DNA of 10,000 bases, taken from contig JAIWOH010000142.1 of the NCBI GenBank assembly GCA_020216985.1, positions 1 to 10,000 on the forward strand, written 5' to 3'. How positions within the stretch are numbered: position 1 is the stretch's first letter; each line of letters opens with the position of its first letter. The notes below the pieces were generated by a model, which saw only the letters and a list, made by a program, of their open reading frames with translations, had not been told where the DNA came from and made no database searches. The translations under genes were made by a program, and so were the position numbers. This document shows, in pieces, positions 7,057-10,000 of this stretch. The stretch comes from Nitrospira sp. GTDB lineage: Bacteria; Nitrospirota; Nitrospiria; Nitrospirales; Nitrospiraceae.

Positions 7057-7515
7057 ATGTCATATGAGGCCAAGCTGCGAGATTTAGGGTTAGCGTTGCC
7101 ACCACCTCCAAAGCCGGTGGCGAACTATGTGCCCGCCGTCAGAGCGGGGGAGTTATTGTTTCTCTCCGGAGTCCTTCCTATGCAGGACGGCAAGTTGTGC
7201 ATGACGGGAAAACTGGGCGAGGTCTTGTCGGTCGAACAGGGAAAAGAAGCGGCCCAAATAGCCGCGCTGAACGCGCTGGCGATTGTGAAGGCCGAGATTG
7301 ATTCGCTTGAGCGGGTGGTCCGGGTCGTCAAGATGATCGGCTACGTCGCCTCGGCTTCCGGCTTCACTGATCAGCCGCAGGTGCTTAACGGAGCTTCAGA
7401 CCTGCTGGTGGCGGTGTTCGGCGCCGCCGGCCGCCATGCTCGCGTCGCGGTCGGTGCGGTGGAGCTTCCTCGTCAGGCTCCGGTCGAAATCGAGCTGATT
7501 CTTCAAGTCGCCTAG
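7057..7515 (+). CDS. RidA/YjgF-family protein (YjgF_YER057c_UK114_like_1 type)
   Basis: RidA-family proteins form trimers; classical RidA hydrolyses reactive enamines/imines from amino-acid metabolism. The 152-residue product covers the whole domain. It starts with the EAKLRDLGLALPPPPKPVANYVPAV extension typical of the ~150-residue subgroup, then LLFLSGVLPMQDGKL, QIAALNALAIVKAEI, GFTDQPQVLNGASDLLVAVFG and HARVAVGAVELPRQAPVEIE. R129 (HARVAV) aligns with the catalytic arginine of E. coli RidA (R105), so deaminase activity is possible, but substrates of this subgroup are not well defined. ATG 7057 is chosen because the domain begins there and GGGAG lies about 11 bases upstream. ATG 6988 would overlap deoB and add 23 unrelated residues. 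It closes the housekeeping run, 44 bases after deoB. Confidence 0.93.
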   Translation: MSYEAKLRDLGLALPPPPKPVANYVPAVRAGELLFLSGVLPMQDGKLCMTGKLGEVLSVEQGKEAAQIAALNALAIVKAEIDSLERVVRVVKMIGYVASASGFTDQPQVLNGASDLLVAVFGAAGRHARVAVGAVELPRQAPVEIELILQVA

Positions 7516-7523
7516 GTTTAGGC
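7510..7523 (+). terminator. Weak hairpin at the ridA stop, possible terminator
   Basis: GCCTA and TAGGC form a 5-base-pair stem around the loop GGTT, spanning the stop codon. Only a broken T/C-rich stretch (ATCTTCTTCGATTCT) follows. This is too short and lacks a real T-run, so it is a poor intrinsic terminator. It is listed because a transcript end is expected between ridA and the promoter at 7611. Confidence 0.25.
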
Positions 7524-7610
7524 AGGCATCTTCTTCGATTCTCGCAAGTCCCTCGTATTCTGCTCGAATGTCTGAGTGTCGGATTGAATGATCCGCCGAT
7601 CCCCGTCGCC

Positions 7611-7640
7611 TTGACTCCCTAAAAAATCGGTTGCTATAGT
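7611..7640 (+). promoter_or_regulatory. Sigma-70-type promoter for the TIG/YCF48 unit
   Basis: The -35 box TTGACT (7611-7616) and -10 box TATAGT (7635-7640) are separated by 18 bases. The -10 box is preceded by TGC, an extended -10 element, and the spacer holds an A-run (CTAAAAAATC). Transcription would start near 7647, giving a leader of about 70 bases before ATG 7716. It sits in the only sizeable gap of the window (7516-7715) and faces the secreted-protein genes. I see no clear operator palindrome around it. Confidence 0.75.
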
Positions 7641-7715
7641 CCGATCGACTGAGGAAGAGCGGACACGTTTTGGATGCCAGTCCATGACCATCGACTGCAA
7701 TTCAGAAAGGACGGT

Positions 7716-9422
7716 ATGAAAACGGCGAGGATATCGGCCTTGTGCGCAGCTCTGCTGGGTGGTCTCACGTTGTCTGCTTATGGAGGAGTTCCCCCGTTCG
7801 AGTTATCCCTTGGAACCGTTCCGCCTGGTTCGACCGTTTCGGTGAGTGGGAAGGGATGGGGAACGTTTCGATCGGCGACGACCAATCGGGTGCTGGTCGG
7901 CGGTATTCCGGCGCTGATCCAACGATGGGAACCGAGCACGATAGAGTTTAAGGTTCCGTTCAAGGCCGAAAGCGGTCCTGTCGAGGTTTGGGTCGGCAAG
8001 AAGAAGTTTTCGGTTGGAACGTTGACCGTGGCGATGCCGCAGATCGACACCGTCACGCCCACGGAGGCGGAACGGGGTTCGGTACTTCAAATTACGGGCC
8101 GTCATTTTGGGGCGACCGCGGGATCGCGTGATCCCAACACCATGTTCGGCGTGAACGATGTGATCATAGGCGGCGTGGTCGTGCGCCCGAAACGGTGGAA
8201 GGATGATCTCATCGAGGCGGAGATTCCCGCCAACGCAGAAACCGGCGAAGTCATCGTACGGCTGGCCTCGTCTGATCCGCTGCCGGACGGCTCTTGCTGC
8301 GCTCCAGTGGAGTATGTCGTCAGCAATGCCGCGAGGATTTCCCTTATCCCGTCGGTACGGGTCGATCCTGTGAGCGGTCCGGTCGGAACGAAGGTGGTGC
8401 TGTTCGGCGGTGGGTTCGGTGCCGAAAAGGGGCCGAACGACGCCGTGCTGATAGGAGATCAACCGCTTGTGCTGGCCCAGTGGAAAGATGATGTCATTGT
8501 GGCGCACGTTCCTTTGGGTGCGGCGTCTGGCCCTGTCGTCCTGCGTAGTCAGGGACGGACACGAACGGTCGCTCAGTTTACCGTGCAGGAGCCGAAGGTC
8601 ACGGGGATGAGTCCTTCCAGCGCGCCGATCGGGACGTTGCTGCGCATCGACGGGGAACATTTCGGGGTGTACAGCGAGAGCGGCGCGACTCCCTTTAACT
8701 TCATTGATTTCGATAAGGGGGACAACCGCGTCGAAATCGGAGGCGTCCCGGCCGTGATCTATCGCTGGATCGATGACCGGATCGACGTCTGGGTACCCTT
8801 CAGCGCCAAGAGCGGAAAAGTGGTGGTATATCGAAGCGCGACCAAGCCGCTGCCGGATGGCCGGTGCTGCGCCGAGCGGGGAACCGTCGCGATTGAGGCG
8901 GGGACCTTCACGGTCGTCACTCCCGTCGTGGAATCGTATGAACCGAAATCCGCAGGGTTGGATGAGACCGTGACGATCAGGGGCAGAGGGTTCGGCACAT
9001 TTCTCAAGACCGCCGAGCATGCGGATTTACGATTGAATGAAAAAGCTTACAAGCGGCGTACAGATCTTGAAATCAACGAGCCGGACGATCCCTCCACGGT
9101 GGTCAGTAACGTCTCGCGAACGGAGGTCTTGTTCAATGGGGCGGCTGCGCTGGTCCAGTCCTGGACCGATTCAGAGATTGTGGTGAAGGTCCCTCGTCGC
9201 AATCTCTATGGGATCGGCAAGAAGGGAGCGTTCTTCGACAACTTGGCGACCGGTCCGCTAGTCGTCCGGAGAGGATCATGGGATCTCCTTCCCGATGGGA
9301 GCTGTTGCACGCCAAAAAAATGGCTCACCATTGAAGCAGGCCCGTTCACCATTGAGGCCAGAAACCTCCCAGATACCGGCTACTGGGACAATAACCGCCC
9401 AGACGCCAATACGAATCAATGA
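7716..9422 (+). CDS. Secreted multi-domain IPT/TIG repeat protein with LPDGxCC insertions
   Basis: The function is unknown. The 568-residue product begins with a signal peptide (KTARISALCAALLGGLTLSA; likely cut after A21-Y22-G23) and is exported. The rest is about five IPT/TIG Ig-like domains, roughly residues 26-108, 110-211, 212-292, 294-402 and 404-555. Each follows the pattern P..G..V.I.G..FG...V..GG..A.....W.DD.I...VP...G.V.V. Domains 2, 4 and 5 have a longer loop after FG and a late insertion LPDG(S/R)CC at 189-195, 379-385 and 525-531. All six cysteines of the mature protein lie in these three pairs. No membrane segment or sorting signal is seen at the C-terminus (ends NNRPDANTNQ). ATG 7716 is chosen because AAAGGA lies 4 bases upstream and the signal peptide then starts properly; ATG 7674 would prepend 14 polar residues. 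It has its own promoter at 7611. Confidence 0.88.
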   Translation: MKTARISALCAALLGGLTLSAYGGVPPFELSLGTVPPGSTVSVSGKGWGTFRSATTNRVLVGGIPALIQRWEPSTIEFKVPFKAESGPVEVWVGKKKFSVGTLTVAMPQIDTVTPTEAERGSVLQITGRHFGATAGSRDPNTMFGVNDVIIGGVVVRPKRWKDDLIEAEIPANAETGEVIVRLASSDPLPDGSCCAPVEYVVSNAARISLIPSVRVDPVSGPVGTKVVLFGGGFGAEKGPNDAVLIGDQPLVLAQWKDDVIVAHVPLGAASGPVVLRSQGRTRTVAQFTVQEPKVTGMSPSSAPIGTLLRIDGEHFGVYSESGATPFNFIDFDKGDNRVEIGGVPAVIYRWIDDRIDVWVPFSAKSGKVVVYRSATKPLPDGRCCAERGTVAIEAGTFTVVTPVVESYEPKSAGLDETVTIRGRGFGTFLKTAEHADLRLNEKAYKRRTDLEINEPDDPSTVVSNVSRTEVLFNGAAALVQSWTDSEIVVKVPRRNLYGIGKKGAFFDNLATGPLVVRRGSWDLLPDGSCCTPKKWLTIEAGPFTIEARNLPDTGYWDNNRPDANTNQ

Positions 9423-9442
9423 TGGTTGGTTGGGGAGAGAGT

Positions 9443-10000
9443 GTGAGGCGCGGGAAGGTTTGGCGGCAGGGCTCTTTCATGATGATTCCCTGCGCCGTCG
9501 TTCTCTGGCTCGTCTCGGCATCGGCGGAAGTTCCCTCTCTGCTTGTGCAGGCTCAAAAGAGCAACACGGGCGCGGATCTGATGAGCGTTCAGTTCCTCAC
9601 TCCTCAGACAGGATGGGCGGCCGGGTCCGGAGGGACCATTCTCAAGACGACGGATGGGGGAAAAACGTGGCGAAAGGTCGCCAGTGGAACGTCCAACCTC
9701 TTGACATCGATTTTTTTTGCCGATCAACAGAGAGGCTGGGTGATCGGCGCGGGCGGAACGTTACGGCGGACCGTTGACGGCGGTCAAACCTGGTCGCAGA
9801 TATCGCTCGACGTCGCGCAGCCCCTGTATCGTCTTTCGTTTGCGTCCTCCATGGTCGGTTGGGTAGTCGGCGGCGACGGAACGATTTTGCATACGACCGA
9901 CGGTGGGCATCGCTGGGTGGAGCAACAAAGCGGAACACATGCCACGCTCTATGCCGCGCATTTCGTCGACGAACGTCATGGCGTGGTCGTCGGCGCCTTA
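9443..10000 (+). CDS. Exported YCF48/BNR-type beta-propeller protein, 5' part
   Basis: The frame is open to the window end; 186 codons are visible. After a basic start (RRGKVWRQG) and a hydrophobic segment (MIPCAVVLWLVSASA) comes a likely signal cleavage, then propeller repeats: GWAAGSGGTILKTTDGGKTW, GWVIGAGGTLRRTVDGGQTW, GWVVGGDGTILHTTDGGHRW, and the start of a fourth (GVVVGA). They recur every 123 bases, 41 residues. This is the pattern of YCF48/HCF136-like photosystem II assembly factors and BNR/sialidase-type propellers, but such proteins are common in non-photosynthetic bacteria and the role here is unknown. GTG 9443 is preferred: GGGGAG lies 5 bases upstream and it gives a good signal peptide. 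ATG 9422, overlapping the TIG stop by one base, and ATG 9479 are alternatives. The one-base contact implies co-expression with the TIG protein. Confidence 0.85.
   Translation, partial: MRRGKVWRQGSFMMIPCAVVLWLVSASAEVPSLLVQAQKSNTGADLMSVQFLTPQTGWAAGSGGTILKTTDGGKTWRKVASGTSNLLTSIFFADQQRGWVIGAGGTLRRTVDGGQTWSQISLDVAQPLYRLSFASSMVGWVVGGDGTILHTTDGGHRWVEQQSGTHATLYAAHFVDERHGVVVGAL

Noticed and set aside
7095..7122. Inverted repeat GCCACC...GGTGGC near the ridA start as a regulatory hairpin
   Set aside because: It has a 6-bp stem with a 12-base loop and explains itself through the Pro/Gly codons of the domain; too weak to call.
7803..9020. A 405-codon open frame on the minus strand opposite the TIG gene
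   Set aside because: It lies wholly within a well-supported gene and reads as Arg/His/Pro-rich low-similarity sequence, with no recognisable domain. Long antisense frames are expected in GC-rich DNA.
9295..9777. 160-codon + strand frame overlapping the TIG 3' end and the propeller gene
   Set aside because: The frame in phase with 9422/9443 encodes clear YCF48-type repeats across the same DNA, so this frame is a shadow.

Overview
The window looks like ordinary chromosome from a GC-rich, non-photosynthetic Gram-negative-type bacterium. The gene order recA-recX-alaS-ruvX-mltG-deoC-deoB, the high GC, and the secreted IPT/TIG and YCF48-type proteins suggest the Nitrospira/Nitrospirota lineage. 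That placement is inference from gene content and style; no marker in the window proves it. Every supported gene lies on the + strand.

Positions 1-7515 form one tightly packed housekeeping run, probably an operon or a set of coupled transcripts. It starts with the C-terminal half of RecA (cut by the window edge) and its regulator RecX, which overlap by 26 bases. AlaRS follows with an ATGA overlap. RuvX/YqgF starts 4 bases after alaS, and the lytic transglycosylase MltG starts inside the 3' end of ruvX. Deoxyribose-phosphate aldolase (DeoC) follows 13 bases later, a phosphopentomutase-family protein (DeoB) with another ATGA overlap, and then a RidA/YjgF-family protein. DeoB and DeoC would together convert deoxyribose-1-phosphate to glyceraldehyde-3-phosphate and acetaldehyde. 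This DeoB, however, appears to lack the ligands of one of its two metal sites.

Positions 7516-7715 are a 200-base break between transcription units. They contain a weak hairpin at the ridA stop and a very good sigma-70-type promoter (TTGACT, 18-base spacer, extended -10 TGCTATAGT).

Positions 7716-10000 are a second, secreted-protein unit. It begins with a 568-residue signal-peptide protein made of about five IPT/TIG Ig-like domains. Three of these carry an unusual LPDG(S/R)CC insertion that holds every cysteine of the mature protein. Next to it is the start of a YCF48/BNR-type beta-propeller protein with an exact 41-residue repeat, running off the window end.

The points most worth a second look are the altered metal site in DeoB, the LPDGxCC TIG subtype and its propeller partner, and the long RuvX tail overlapping mltG. 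I see no tRNA, rRNA, CRISPR array, insertion sequence or phage gene.
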